Counted from the stretch's first letter, positions 35,374 to 43,834 are shown. The stretch: 64,000 bases of DNA from Clostridium grantii DSM 8605 (GCF_900129965.1 NZ_FQXM01000002.1:1-64000); one strand, 5' to 3'. Numbers and translations: made by a program. Notes: generated by a model not told the origin, from the letters alone.

Positions 35374-36354
35374 TATGTGATTAGGGTCGTTATAATTTAC
35401 CATACTTTCAACTAAGAGTACTGGAATAAGTAAGGCAAAACATATACTAACTCCAATTTTTAAAATATGTTCAAAGAATTTAAACATTGAAATTTCACCG
35501 ATTTTCTCGATTTTATTATTTTTATAGATTAGGATTAGTAAAATCATGAAAACAATTATGAATATTATTGATAAATATATGATTATTGTGAATTTAGCTA
35601 TAAAATTAAATGAGTCATAGTCAATGCCTAAATTTGATATATTATAAATAGTTTTCTCTAAATTTGATATAAAAGATTTAGATATAATTGTTGTACCATT
35701 TATTGTTTCAAAGCACCTTAAAAATGCAGGAACTATTCCAAGTATATAGAAAGGAACAAGTAAGAAAATTCCTCCAAGAATTCCTCCAGTAAATAGTCTT
35801 CCACATAAAGAAGATACAAACATAATAAAAGTTGCTATAAAAATATACAATAAAGTTTTTGATAAAATCCAAAAATAAATGAAATTAAATATTTTAGGGT
35901 AATAAATATATATTTCACTGCTGTTATAACAATTTAGTAATACTAAAGATAAATTAATGACCATCCCAACTAAAATACTTGAAATTACTATAATCCATTT
36001 AGAGGAAACAATCTCCAATATGGAAAAGGGCATAGTTGAAAGCATTTCACTTTTTTTATTTTGTCTTTCTTTGCCAATAATCCAGGAACTTATCAATATT
36101 ATGGACAGTATAGAGAAAAATATATAACTGCTATTGGTTAAGTTTGAAAGACTCCAATTAATCTGATCTGTCATGGAGAGGGAAGAGTACTCACCATTTT
36201 TAACTAAAGAATCTTTTTGCCAAATCAAATTTTTTGTAGTATTCATAAAACCATAACTAAATTCCATAAATAAAGCAATCCATACTATACCAATAAAAGC
36301 AATAGAGGATTTTAATTCCTTATACAATAAAGCTTTATTATAAAATTTCTTCAA
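35371..36354 (-). CDS. ABC-2 permease, cut short by an in-frame stop
   Basis: The 327-residue product has hydrophobic segments at about 17-35, 75-95, 115-140, 160-185, 192-215, 250-280 and 300-318, as in YtrC/YtrD-like export permeases. It stops with TAA at 35371-35373. The same frame continues 28 codons beyond the stop and encodes a good extra membrane helix, so the last segment appears to have been lost by a nonsense change. TTG 36354 is the best start, 8 bases after AGGAGG; ATG 36360 is too close. It overlaps the ATPase gene by 17 bases. Confidence 0.8.
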   Translation of the reverse strand: MKKFYNKALLYKELKSSIAFIGIVWIALFMEFSYGFMNTTKNLIWQKDSLVKNGEYSSLSMTDQINWSLSNLTNSSYIFFSILSIILISSWIIGKERQNKKSEMLSTMPFSILEIVSSKWIIVISSILVGMVINLSLVLLNCYNSSEIYIYYPKIFNFIYFWILSKTLLYIFIATFIMFVSSLCGRLFTGGILGGIFLLVPFYILGIVPAFLRCFETINGTTIISKSFISNLEKTIYNISNLGIDYDSFNFIAKFTIIIYLSIIFIIVFMILLILIYKNNKIEKIGEISMFKFFEHILKIGVSICFALLIPVLLVESMVNYNDPNHI

Positions 36355-37225
36355 TGCCATCACCTCCTAGTGAATGTATAAATATGTCTTCTAAACTTAA
36401 ATCAATTTCTTCACAAAGAACTAATTCAATACCTGTAAGGGCTTTTTTGAAGTCGTCATACTTGGAGGTTACAAAGGTATGTACCCTTCCAATATTATTA
36501 AAGGAAACAATTCCAGGTAAGTTTTCAATTTTTACAAGGGAAGAATCTTTAAAAACTAATTGTAATTTTCTAAAGTTCTCTTTCATTTCATCTAAAGAAC
36601 TGAAGTGTTTAATCTCACCATTATTCATAACGGCAATAGTATCACATATTTTTTCAAGCTGGCTTAAATTATGAGATGAAATAATTACAGTTGTTTCTCT
36701 TTCGCTTACTTCCTCTATTAATAATTTTAAAATTTGACTTTTAACAATAGGGTCAATTCCTGATAAAGGTTCATCTAAGATTACTACTTCTGGATTAATG
36801 CATAAAGCAAGTAGAATGGAGAATCTCATATTCATCCCTTTTGATAATTTTTTTACTGAAGAATTTAAAGGAATATTAAAAACTTTATTTATTCTATTAA
36901 ATTTATTCATATCGAAATTCTTGTAAGTAAGCTTATAGAATTTAATTACGTCTTTAATTTTATTAAATTCAAAGAAAGTACATGAATCTGGCACGTAAGC
37001 AATTTTTTCTTTTAAATATTTATTATTATAAATAGGTTCATCCATAATAGTGATACTTCCTTTATCAGCTTCATAAATACCAGTTAAACATTTTATCAAA
37101 GTAGTTTTACCAGCACCGTTTGGTCCAATTAATCCAAAGATACTACCTTTTTCTAAGGAAAAATCAATATTTTTAAGGATGTTATTATCTTCAATGCTTT
37201 TATAAACTTTGGAAACTTTTATCAT
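36338..37225 (-). CDS. ABC transporter ATPase (YtrB-like)
   Basis: A 295-residue ATPase with Walker A GPNGAGKTTL (about 34-43), the signature KLSKGMNMRFSILLALC near 133 (LSKG in place of LSGG, as is common in this group), Walker B VVILDEPLSGIDP near 153 and switch histidine ISSHNLSQ near 188. ATG 37225 is chosen because AAGGAAG lies 8 bases upstream; the GTG at 37234 abuts it. The gene begins within the regulator gene and overlaps the permease at its end, forming a compact three-gene operon. Confidence 0.92.
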   Translation of the reverse strand: MIKVSKVYKSIEDNNILKNIDFSLEKGSIFGLIGPNGAGKTTLIKCLTGIYEADKGSITIMDEPIYNNKYLKEKIAYVPDSCTFFEFNKIKDVIKFYKLTYKNFDMNKFNRINKVFNIPLNSSVKKLSKGMNMRFSILLALCINPEVVILDEPLSGIDPIVKSQILKLLIEEVSERETTVIISSHNLSQLEKICDTIAVMNNGEIKHFSSLDEMKENFRKLQLVFKDSSLVKIENLPGIVSFNNIGRVHTFVTSKYDDFKKALTGIELVLCEEIDLSLEDIFIHSLGGDGIEEIL

Positions 37226-37628
37226 TTTTTTCACTTCCTTTGGATTTAAAATTTACATTTACTTCTTCGTAAAAATTATTCATGATTTCTAATAAATCTT
37301 TTTTCTCTATACCCATATAATGAGCTTCTATAATGATTTTTTTTATATCTTCTTTTAACACTTTCATTCTATCCTCCTCCAGTTTCGGTTTATAATCTGA
37401 AGATACATAAGTTCCTCTTCCTCTTATAGTTTCAATAACTTTTTGTCGTTCAAGCTCCCTGTAGGCTTTACTTACAGTGTTTGGATTTGCAGTGATCATT
37501 GAGGATAATTCTCTTACTGAGGGTAATTTTTCTCCAGGTAATATTATGCCTTTAAGAATATTTACTTTCATTCCCTCAATTATTTGTTCGTATATAGGGC
37601 GACTGCTTCTGCTATCAATTTTTAACAA
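37200..37628 (-). CDS. GntR-family regulator, YtrA subfamily
   Basis: The 142-residue repressor has a GntR winged helix (about residues 1-70: RPIYEQIIEGMKVNILKGI, LPSVRELSSMITANPNTVSK, and the wing VIETIRGRGTYVS) followed by a short helical tail for dimerisation, the hallmark of the YtrA subfamily. Such proteins repress the ABC operon that contains them and respond to cell-wall-active compounds. TTG 37628 is preferred, 7 bases after AAAGGAGG; the ATG at 37646 overlaps the ribosome site. A palindromic operator lies 56 bases upstream. Confidence 0.9.
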   Translation of the reverse strand: MLKIDSRSSRPIYEQIIEGMKVNILKGIILPGEKLPSVRELSSMITANPNTVSKAYRELERQKVIETIRGRGTYVSSDYKPKLEEDRMKVLKEDIKKIIIEAHYMGIEKKDLLEIMNNFYEEVNVNFKSKGSEKNDKSFQSL

Positions 37629-37683
37629 GGAATAACCTCCTTTCATTAATGGGTTAAATAAAAATAGTGCGTGGCGTGAACTA

Positions 37684-37708
37684 AGTGTATTACTACAAGT
37701 AGTACACT
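37684..37708. promoter_or_regulatory. Probable operator of the YtrA-like repressor
   Basis: AGTGTA-T-TACT at the left mirrors AGTA-G-TACACT at the right, a near-perfect 25-base dyad with GTGTA and TACAC ends as expected for YtrA-type sites. It lies immediately downstream of the -10, over the transcription start. Confidence 0.75.
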
Positions 37709-37712
37709 TTAT

Positions 37713-37741
37713 ATATTATACATATAATTCCTTTATGTCAA
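37713..37741 (-). promoter_or_regulatory. Promoter of the gntR-ABC operon
   Basis: A perfect TTGACA (complement of 37736-37741) is followed by TATAAT (37715-37720, 15-base spacer) or the overlapping TAATAT (37713-37718, 17-base spacer). Confidence 0.7.
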
Positions 37742-37806
37742 GTGGAAAATTGAAAGAAATAGTTTTAGCCTAATTACCTAGTTATAAGCTAGTAAACATA
37801 ATAAAT

Positions 37807-37845
37807 AAAACCATGATTAATCAAAGATTGATTAATCATGGTTTT
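37807..37845 (-). terminator. Terminator of the nucleotidyltransferase gene
   Basis: AAAACCATGATTAATCA pairs with its full complement across a short loop and is flanked by A and T runs. It lies 25 bases past the stop of the minus-strand gene and could also work for the other strand. Confidence 0.85.
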
Positions 37846-37869
37846 ATAAGTTTATCATCAAATCAGGTT

Positions 37870-38655
37870 TTATATATCTGATACCGGAATATTACCATAC
37901 ATCCAAGTTAGCTCACTATCCATTGCAAATTGATTAGGCCAGTTGCTTTCTCCCACATTCCAATTTGTAAAATTAATAATGGCATCATAAAAATTTTCAA
38001 TATTCTCTTTATTTTTATTGGATAGCAAATTATTAATAATACTCTCAAGGTCTTTGGGTTTTTCATTAGCTGCATTTAAAACTTTAAGAAACCACTTATG
38101 ATATGGATAAAGTATTTCATTGTAGGCTAATATGAGCCTTCCCCCAAATAAGATATAATTAGATATTGAATGATCTAATAAATATAAATTGTTGTGCTTT
38201 ATTGCTTCGTAACAATACCATTTCCAAGCTTGAAATTGGGCATAAAATCTATTTATATTAGTTTCTTTATTATTTATTGGATATTTTATGGTTTTTGACA
38301 GTAATGATTCAAGTTCATTAAGCTTTGAATATAATACTTTAGCTCCTTGAAAAGCGAATTTAGAAGGTTCACTACCATAATCGGCTACTTTCTCCATAAA
38401 ACTAACACTTATATATTTACCATCCACATAACCGCCATCATATGAACAAAGCTCATTATTCCAATAGGTCAACTTGCCACTTTTGCATCTTTTTTCAAAG
38501 TTTTCTTCAGATACAATAATCATTATGTCTACATCGGATCTTTTGCTTTCAAATCCATGAGCTATAGAACCAGATAATAAGATGCCTTCTATCTCTTCAT
38601 CTACTTTTAGTTTCTTTAATAAAGTATTTATTGTTTCTTCGTGGTGCTTGTACAT
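37870..38655 (-). CDS. Nucleotidyltransferase-domain protein (KNTase-like)
   Basis: The 261-residue protein has the polymerase-beta-fold motif ILLSGSIAHGFESKRSDVDIMI (GS ... SDVD, about residues 24-45) of MNT/KNTase-type nucleotidyltransferases, with a helical C-terminal domain (about 120-250). Aminoglycoside adenylyltransferases are built this way, but the substrate cannot be inferred. ATG 38655 is the likely start though it has no ribosome site; a TTG at 38673 falls inside the inverted end of the IS607 element. The IS therefore ends 13 bases before the gene and may have removed its original promoter and leader. Confidence 0.8.
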   Translation of the reverse strand: MYKHHEETINTLLKKLKVDEEIEGILLSGSIAHGFESKRSDVDIMIIVSEENFEKRCKSGKLTYWNNELCSYDGGYVDGKYISVSFMEKVADYGSEPSKFAFQGAKVLYSKLNELESLLSKTIKYPINNKETNINRFYAQFQAWKWYCYEAIKHNNLYLLDHSISNYILFGGRLILAYNEILYPYHKWFLKVLNAANEKPKDLESIINNLLSNKNKENIENFYDAIINFTNWNVGESNWPNQFAMDSELTWMYGNIPVSDI

Positions 38656-38668
38656 AGCAATTACCGTT

Positions 38669-38696
38669 GCCAAAACCTTATAAAACTTTATAAAGC
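38669..38696 (-). repeat. Right inverted end of the IS607 element
   Basis: This has two CTTTATAAA/TTATAAAAC-like units and mirrors 40619-40646 with four mismatches. Confidence 0.8.
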
Positions 38697-38870
38697 TTGT
38701 TTAATTCCCCATTCAACCTATCCCATTTTGCTAAAAGCTACTTTGGTTTGATATAATAGTCCAAGGGCTTAACTTCCCATACAACGAATGGTACACCTCA
38801 GCCATAATTGTTTAAGTAATTATGCTGAATATCTACTAAGATTTATACTTGCATTATAATCTCTATCTAT
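38697..38870 (-). ncRNA. Probable omega (TnpB guide) RNA
   Basis: The 120 or so bases after the tnpB stop are richer in G+C than other intergenic DNA and contain short hairpins such as CCAT-TCGTTGT-ATGG, in GTACCATTCGTTGTATGGG, plus AAGCCCTTGGAC and TAGCTTTTAGC. In IS200/605 and IS607 elements this region is transcribed with the end of tnpB into an omega RNA whose guide is the flanking DNA. The 5' boundary inside tnpB is a guess. Confidence 0.55.
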
Positions 38871-39953
38871 AATACAACCACATTCTTCACAGATATAAGT
38901 TCTCTCAGATAGTGACAGTTTCGGCTTTATATGACCACACTCACTACAAGTTTTTGATGATGGATACCACTTATCAGCTTCTACAAATTCAATTCCATTA
39001 AACTCACATTTGTATTTAAGTTTAACTTTGAAGTCGTATAAACATTGCGCTGTAATAGCTTTTGACAAATATTTGTTTTTCATCATACCTTTTATATTAA
39101 GTGTTTCCATAACAACTCTCGATGGCTTGGTTTTCACTATCTCGTTAGTAGCTTGGTGTAAGTGATTAGTCCTTATATTCGCTAATTTTCTATGGAGTAA
39201 TCTAACTTGCTTTTCAAGTTTTATAATGTTGTTAGTCTTTTTGAATTGACAACGGTTTTTCACCTCGCTTTCAATTTTATTCATATCATATTTTCGACTA
39301 ACTTTTCTTTGTTTTCTTTTCAAAGTCTTTTTAAGTTTTTTTACTTTCTTTGTTTTATTAATATTTTCAAAAGTCATTTTATTTGAGCATATAGCTAAAT
39401 CTTTGATACCAACATCAACACCTATACTCTCATTAGTTAGTTTAATTTGTGGTTGTTTTTTTTCTATTCCTACCGATATAAACCAATACTTTCCATCAAA
39501 ACTTATCCTTGGATTAGTATATTTACAATTCATAGGTACAGATTTTTTCTTAATTTTTACCCAACCAATTTTTTCAACTAGAACTGAATTTTCTTTAACT
39601 TTAAGTTTTGAAGTATCATTATAAAATGCTGGTTTAGACTTCCTTCTACTTTTAAATCTTGGCTTATCCGCTACTCCTTTAAAAAAGGTTTTATAAGCTT
39701 CACAACAATCTTTAACAGCTTGTTTAGCTACATTATTAGATACTTCATTTAGCCAATTAAGTTCTGTTTTCTTTAAGATAGTCAATTCTTTTCTTAAATC
39801 ATTATCTGAAATAAATTTGCCACCATTTTTATAATTTTCTTCTTGTCTTGCTAAAGTCCAATTATAAATAAATCTTGCAGTACCAACTGATTGCCATAAT
39901 TTTTGTTCCTGTTCTCTAGTTGGATATAATCTAATTTTATTCCCCAGTATCAT
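38820..39953 (-). CDS. tnpB: TnpB RNA-guided nuclease (IS607 type)
   Basis: The 377-residue protein is an intact TnpB of the OrfB/Cas12-ancestor family. The N-terminal helix-turn-helix part is followed by a beta-barrel-like region. The RuvC triad is present: Asp180 in IGVDVGIKDLAI, Glu283 in RVVMETLNIKGM, and Asp363/Asp365 in IIDRDYNASINL. The zinc finger has CSEC (about 336-339) and CEEC (355-358). It overlaps tnpA by 17 bases. TnpB cuts DNA matching the omega-RNA guide and helps the element to persist. Confidence 0.95.
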   Translation of the reverse strand: MILGNKIRLYPTREQEQKLWQSVGTARFIYNWTLARQEENYKNGGKFISDNDLRKELTILKKTELNWLNEVSNNVAKQAVKDCCEAYKTFFKGVADKPRFKSRRKSKPAFYNDTSKLKVKENSVLVEKIGWVKIKKKSVPMNCKYTNPRISFDGKYWFISVGIEKKQPQIKLTNESIGVDVGIKDLAICSNKMTFENINKTKKVKKLKKTLKRKQRKVSRKYDMNKIESEVKNRCQFKKTNNIIKLEKQVRLLHRKLANIRTNHLHQATNEIVKTKPSRVVMETLNIKGMMKNKYLSKAITAQCLYDFKVKLKYKCEFNGIEFVEADKWYPSSKTCSECGHIKPKLSLSERTYICEECGCIIDRDYNASINLSRYSA

Positions 39954-40557
39954 TCTCCAACAACTCCTTAATCATTTTCTTTGCCTTGTTTGCTCTCTTA
40001 CCTTGTAACCTACAACTAAAAACTGTAACTATTTGAATTAAATCCTCAACCAATTCCTGTTCTTCTGTCTTTTCAGTATTGTCTATAATTTCAATAACAG
40101 TTCCATACTTATTACATAGATTTTCTATGATTTCAAACCCAAATCTTAATAATCTATCTTTATATAGAATTACTACTTTTTCAACCTCTGAATTAGTTAT
40201 CATGTCTATTAGTTGATTTAATCCTTCTTTATTATAATTAATTCCACTACCTATGTCAGTAATAACATCAAATTGATAGCCTTTAGCAATCATGTATGTT
40301 TTAACATTTTCTATCTGTCTTGCTAAATCATCTTTTTGCTTGTGTGAACTAACTCTACAGTATCCAATTACTTTTTTAGTTTTAGCTTTAATACCTTTAA
40401 TTCCTAAAAAATGATTAAGTTGTTCTTGTGAATAATATCTGTATCCTGTAGATTCAACTCTAACAGGTTTTAATGTACCTACTTTATCCCAATTTCTTAA
40501 AGTCTTCGTTGTTTTCCCAATAGCTTTTGCAAACTCTCCTATTGAATAATATTTCAA
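39937..40557 (-). CDS. tnpA: IS607-type serine recombinase with MerR-like HTH
   Basis: A 206-residue transposase. Residues 1-47 are a MerR-like helix-turn-helix (SIGEFAKAIGKTTKTLRNWD, ESTGYRYYS), and the catalytic domain follows with the nucleophile Ser70 in GYCRVSSHKQKDDLARQ and an Arg-rich site VVILYKDRLLRFG. The HTH at the N-terminus is the defining IS607 order. TTG 40557, after AAGAGGTGG, fits better than the GTG at 40566. The protein appears intact, so the element could still be mobile. Confidence 0.93.
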   Translation of the reverse strand: MKYYSIGEFAKAIGKTTKTLRNWDKVGTLKPVRVESTGYRYYSQEQLNHFLGIKGIKAKTKKVIGYCRVSSHKQKDDLARQIENVKTYMIAKGYQFDVITDIGSGINYNKEGLNQLIDMITNSEVEKVVILYKDRLLRFGFEIIENLCNKYGTVIEIIDNTEKTEEQELVEDLIQIVTVFSCRLQGKRANKAKKMIKELLENDTGE

Positions 40558-40618
40558 AAGAACCACCTCTTAAAGCTATTATAACATATATTGTAAATAA
40601 AGTGTATAGTTTTCTAAT

Positions 40619-40646
40619 GTTTTATAATGTTTTATAAAGTTTTTGC
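40619..40646 (-). repeat. Left inverted end of the IS607 element
   Basis: This lies upstream of tnpA, with GTTTTATAAT-GTTTTATAAAG on the + strand, and mirrors 38669-38696. Confidence 0.8.
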
Positions 40647-41014
40647 TACTGTTGTTTACCCCCTTTTCAGCAAATAATTTTTATTTGATATAGGATTTAT
40701 TACTATATTTATATTCTACTAATTATTAATTTTACCTTTATTTCTATAAAATTTAACAATAGATAAATTCAACAATATACATATATTTGCAAAATTAATA
40801 TTTGAACTGAAAACCCTATAGCTTCTTTTCACAAATATAATTTTTAAAATCATATATTATTTTTTATTTATTCATATACATATAAGATATTATAAAGAAA
40901 CTATTAATAAACACTTAAATCTATTGTAATTATTCATTAAGCAGATTATTATTAATTAATGATAGATAAAAATATCATTATAAAATAAAAACAAATAATA
41001 TTAGGGGTGGACAC
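40647..41014. other. AT-rich gap beside the IS
   Basis: About 370 bases of extremely AT-rich DNA. Its first part, with the AAAAGGGGG-like string (complement of about 40657-40667), may be the old leader of the nucleotidyltransferase gene, now cut off by the IS. The rest should hold the promoter of the gene at 41015. Nothing else is seen. Confidence 0.4.
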
Positions 41015-41449
41015 ATGAAAAAAAATTACATCAATGGAAGATACGGATTAGATAGTTTTTCAAAGTTTTTATTAATAGCAAGTGCTGTATTAGTTTTAAT
41101 AAAATCATATCCAGCAGCAGTTGTATTTGCAGGGTATGGTATCTTTAGAATTTTGTCTAAGGATTTTCAGAAAAGACAAAGAGAAGAAATGGGTTATAAA
41201 AATTTTGTAGGAACTTTAAAATATAGATTGAGTGGATTAAGCTATAAGATATCAAAAAAGTTAAACTGGGGAATATTTGATAGAATAAAAAGCAGTTATA
41301 ACAAGGCTTTAAGAAAAGCAGCTCACAATAAAAATTATAAAATAGTCAAATGCCCTCAATGCAAACAAAAACTACGACTACCTAAAAATAAAGGAAACTT
41401 AGTTGTTACATGTAAAACCTGTAAGCATGAGTTTAAAAAAAGAACATAA
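41015..41449 (+). CDS. Membrane-anchored zinc-ribbon protein
   Basis: The 144-residue product has two close hydrophobic stretches at about 17-32 and 34-46, a basic amphipathic middle and a C-terminal zinc ribbon with CPQC near 113 and CKTC near 131. This MJ0042-like ribbon, joined to a membrane anchor, is common in clostridial proteins of unknown role. AGGGGTG lies before ATG 41015. A clean terminator follows, so it is monocistronic. Function unknown. Confidence 0.7.
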   Translation: MKKNYINGRYGLDSFSKFLLIASAVLVLIKSYPAAVVFAGYGIFRILSKDFQKRQREEMGYKNFVGTLKYRLSGLSYKISKKLNWGIFDRIKSSYNKALRKAAHNKNYKIVKCPQCKQKLRLPKNKGNLVVTCKTCKHEFKKRT

Positions 41450-41477
41450 AAATCTAAAATAAAGTTAAAATAATAGT

Positions 41478-41507
41478 AAAGTCATGGTGAATAAACCATG
41501 ACTTTTG
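41478..41507 (+). terminator. Terminator
   Basis: AAAGTCATGG 41478-41487 pairs with CCATGACTTT 41496-41505, followed by TTGT. Confidence 0.8.
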
Positions 41508-41539
41508 TAATACATTTGTAATTTATCCAAGGAAATATA

Positions 41540-41548
41540 TGTTATAAT
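41540..41548 (+). promoter_or_regulatory. Extended -10 promoter of the nfeD-flotillin operon
   Basis: TGTTATAAT, 35 bases before the start of the NfeD-like gene. Confidence 0.5.
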
Positions 41549-41582
41549 ATTTTATATGATATAAGTTTCAAGGGGGAATAAT

Positions 41583-42227
41583 ATGACAAATTGGTGGAAT
41601 GCGTTGGTTGGTGTAGAAAAAATATTTTGGATTATAGCTATTCCGTCAACAGTTTTGTTTATTTTTCAGATGATACTTTTAGTTTTGGGTTTAGATGTTG
41701 ATGGAGATGGGGATTTTGATTTTCATGATATGCATACTGGCTCAGTGGAAGTAAATGATTTTGATTTGAATCATGAAGGAGAGTTTTCTTTTTCGGATGT
41801 AAAATCATCAAGTGTACCACTTAAATTAATAACTATAAGAAACGTTATTATATTTTCAACTATTTTTTCTTGGTCAGGAATAACATTTTTAGAGAAAGGT
41901 AAGAATTTATTCTTCACTATTGTTATTTCAACTATAATAGCCACCACAGTAATTGGTATCATAACAACTATATTTGCTCTTTTAATAATACTTCAAGAAA
42001 AGGGTAATATTAATATCGAAAATGCTATCAATAAGGAAGGAAAGGTTTACTTAACCATACCAGAAGAAGAAAAAGGTAGCGGCAAGATAGAAATTACTTT
42101 TCAAGGGAGATATCAAGTAGTTGAGGCAATAACACTAGGAGAAAAGATTAAAACTGGGTCTTCAATAAAAGTTGTAGGAATTAAGAATGGAATGTTATTA
42201 GTTAAAGAATACTTAGAGCATAGTTAA
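41583..42227 (+). CDS. NfeD-like membrane protein (YuaF type)
   Basis: The 214-residue protein has a membrane segment at about 14-36, an acidic exposed loop with DVDGDGDFDFHDMH (about 38-51; spaced Asp residues recall a Ca-binding loop), two more segments at about 80-100 and 108-138, and a C-terminal OB-fold-like domain (about 150-212). This matches NfeD1b/YuaF proteins, which are co-encoded with flotillin. AAGGGGG precedes ATG 41583. The flotillin gene follows after a 70-base gap without a terminator. Confidence 0.85.
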   Translation: MTNWWNALVGVEKIFWIIAIPSTVLFIFQMILLVLGLDVDGDGDFDFHDMHTGSVEVNDFDLNHEGEFSFSDVKSSSVPLKLITIRNVIIFSTIFSWSGITFLEKGKNLFFTIVISTIIATTVIGIITTIFALLIILQEKGNINIENAINKEGKVYLTIPEEEKGSGKIEITFQGRYQVVEAITLGEKIKTGSSIKVVGIKNGMLLVKEYLEHS

Positions 42228-42297
42228 TAATTGTTAGATTATGAGATTTTCTTTGAAAGTCTTAAATAATATATTTATTTTGAAAGGGGTAAAAGAA

Positions 42298-43716
42298 ATG
42301 AATGAGTTAAGTTTTCCAGGTATGATTTTGATTGCAGCAATTGTTTTAACTATTTTTATTGTTATAGTGGCTTTATTTGCAAGGTACAAAAGATGTCCTT
42401 CTGATAAGGTTTTAGTTGTTTACGGTAAAACTGGTAGGGATACAGATGGAACAGATCGTTCTGCTAAATGTATTCATGGGGGAGCCGCTTTTATTTGGCC
42501 TGTTATTCAAAGTTATGAGTTTATGGAATTAACACCAATATCTATTGATGTTAATCTTACAAAGGCTTTAAGTAAGCAAAATATTAGGGTTGATGTACCT
42601 TCTACTTTTACAGTTGGTATTTCCACTGATGCAGAAATAATGAATAATGCAGCAGAAAGACTTTTGGGTTTAAGCAGACAAAATATTCAAGATTTAGCTA
42701 AGGATATTATATTTGGACAATTAAGATTAGTTATTGCAACTATGGATATAGAAGAAATAAACTCTGATAGAGATAAGTTTCTTGCTAATGTATCTACCAA
42801 TGTGGAGCAAGAGTTAAAGAAAATAGGTTTGAAACTTATCAATGTTAATGTTACAGATATAAAAGATGAATCTGGATACATAGAGGCACTAGGTAAAGAA
42901 GCAGCGGCTAAAGCTATTAATGATGCAAAGGTTAGCGTAGCTGAGAAAAATAGAGATGGTGCTATTGGTGAATCTCAAGCAAAAAGAGCAGAAAGAATAA
43001 GTGTATCTGAAGCTAACTCTCAAGCAATAAAAGGAGAGAATAATGCTAAAATAACAGTTGCTCAATCTGACGCTGAAAGAAGAGAAAAAGAAGCAGAAGC
43101 AGAAAAAATTGCTATAGCTGCTGAAAAAGTTCAAACAGCTAAAGCATTACAAGAAGCTTATGCAGCAGAACAAGAATCAGAAAAAGCCCGTGCTGAAAGA
43201 GATAGAGCAACAAGTGTTGCGGATATCATCGTAAAAGCTCAAATTGATAAGGAAAAAGTTGAATTAGATGCAGAAGCTCAAGCTGAAAAGATAAGAAGAC
43301 AAGCAAAAGGGGAAGCAGACGCTATTTTATTCAAGATGAAGGCTCAAGCACAAGGTAATATGGAGATTTTAAGTAAGCAAGCAGAAGGTTTCAATAAGTT
43401 GGTTGAAGCAGCAGGTAACGATACAAAAGATGCAGTTATGCTTATGATTGCTGATAAATTACCAGAACTTGTTAAGTTACAAGTGGAAGCAATTAAAAAT
43501 ATTAAAATTGATAAAGTTACAGTTTGGGATACAATGGGTGGAAATGGGCAAGGAACACCTACTACAGCAAATTTTTTATCAGGAATGTTAAAATCAATTC
43601 CTCCTTTTGATGACGTATTTAAGACTGCTGGACTTGAATTGCCAGAAATATTACAAGGGAAAAAATTGGAAACTACTATGAAAGAAAGTGTTGTGGAATT
43701 AGAGGAAGAAAAGTAG
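42298..43716 (+). CDS. floT: Flotillin-like SPFH protein
   Basis: The 472-residue flotillin organises ordered membrane microdomains. A membrane-inserting segment (residues 6-27) leads into the SPFH/PHB domain (about 35-190, with FLANVSTNVEQELKKIGLKL). A long Ala/Glu/Lys coiled coil (about 195-385) carries the flotillin EA-repeat pattern, and the C-terminus contains the conserved LSGMLKSIPPFDDVFKTAG. The start is ATG 42298 after AAAGGGG; longer in-frame starts lack a ribosome site. It pairs with the NfeD-like gene upstream, as floT-yuaF do in Bacillus but in reversed positions of regulation. Confidence 0.95.
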   Translation: MNELSFPGMILIAAIVLTIFIVIVALFARYKRCPSDKVLVVYGKTGRDTDGTDRSAKCIHGGAAFIWPVIQSYEFMELTPISIDVNLTKALSKQNIRVDVPSTFTVGISTDAEIMNNAAERLLGLSRQNIQDLAKDIIFGQLRLVIATMDIEEINSDRDKFLANVSTNVEQELKKIGLKLINVNVTDIKDESGYIEALGKEAAAKAINDAKVSVAEKNRDGAIGESQAKRAERISVSEANSQAIKGENNAKITVAQSDAERREKEAEAEKIAIAAEKVQTAKALQEAYAAEQESEKARAERDRATSVADIIVKAQIDKEKVELDAEAQAEKIRRQAKGEADAILFKMKAQAQGNMEILSKQAEGFNKLVEAAGNDTKDAVMLMIADKLPELVKLQVEAIKNIKIDKVTVWDTMGGNGQGTPTTANFLSGMLKSIPPFDDVFKTAGLELPEILQGKKLETTMKESVVELEEEK

Positions 43717-43752
43717 AAAATTAAGAATTTATGGGTTATAAACTTTTAATGG

Positions 43753-43782
43753 AAAGCTTTCGCTATGGCGAAAGCTTTTAAA
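43753..43782 (+). terminator. Terminator of floT
   Basis: AAAGCTTTCGC 43753-43763 pairs with GCGAAAGCTTT 43768-43778, ending in TTTT-like sequence. Confidence 0.85.
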
Positions 43783-43785
43783 CTA

Positions 43786-43794
43786 TGTTATAAT
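43786..43794 (+). promoter_or_regulatory. Extended -10 promoter of the ABC-F gene
   Basis: TGTTATAAT directly follows the floT terminator, 40 bases before the ABC-F start. Confidence 0.5.
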
Positions 43795-43834
43795 TTACTG
43801 GAATGTTAAAAAACGAGTGAAGGATGGTAGTGCT

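Larger units (their letters stand above)
38669..40646 (-). mobile_element. Complete IS607-family insertion sequence
   Basis: About 1978 bases bounded by 28-base inverted ends that match at 24 positions: GCCAAAACCTTATAAAACTT... at 38669-38696 and the complement of 40619-40646, GCAAAAACTTTATAAAACAT.... The content is tnpA (serine recombinase) overlapping tnpB, both intact, and a structured tail after tnpB. Order and size are standard for IS607. I cannot see a target duplication, in keeping with the family. Coordinates of the ends are accurate to a few bases only. Confidence 0.88.

Noticed and set aside
38669..40646. TnpB as a Cas12 or CRISPR effector
   Set aside because: It overlaps an IS607 recombinase inside inverted ends; no array is nearby.
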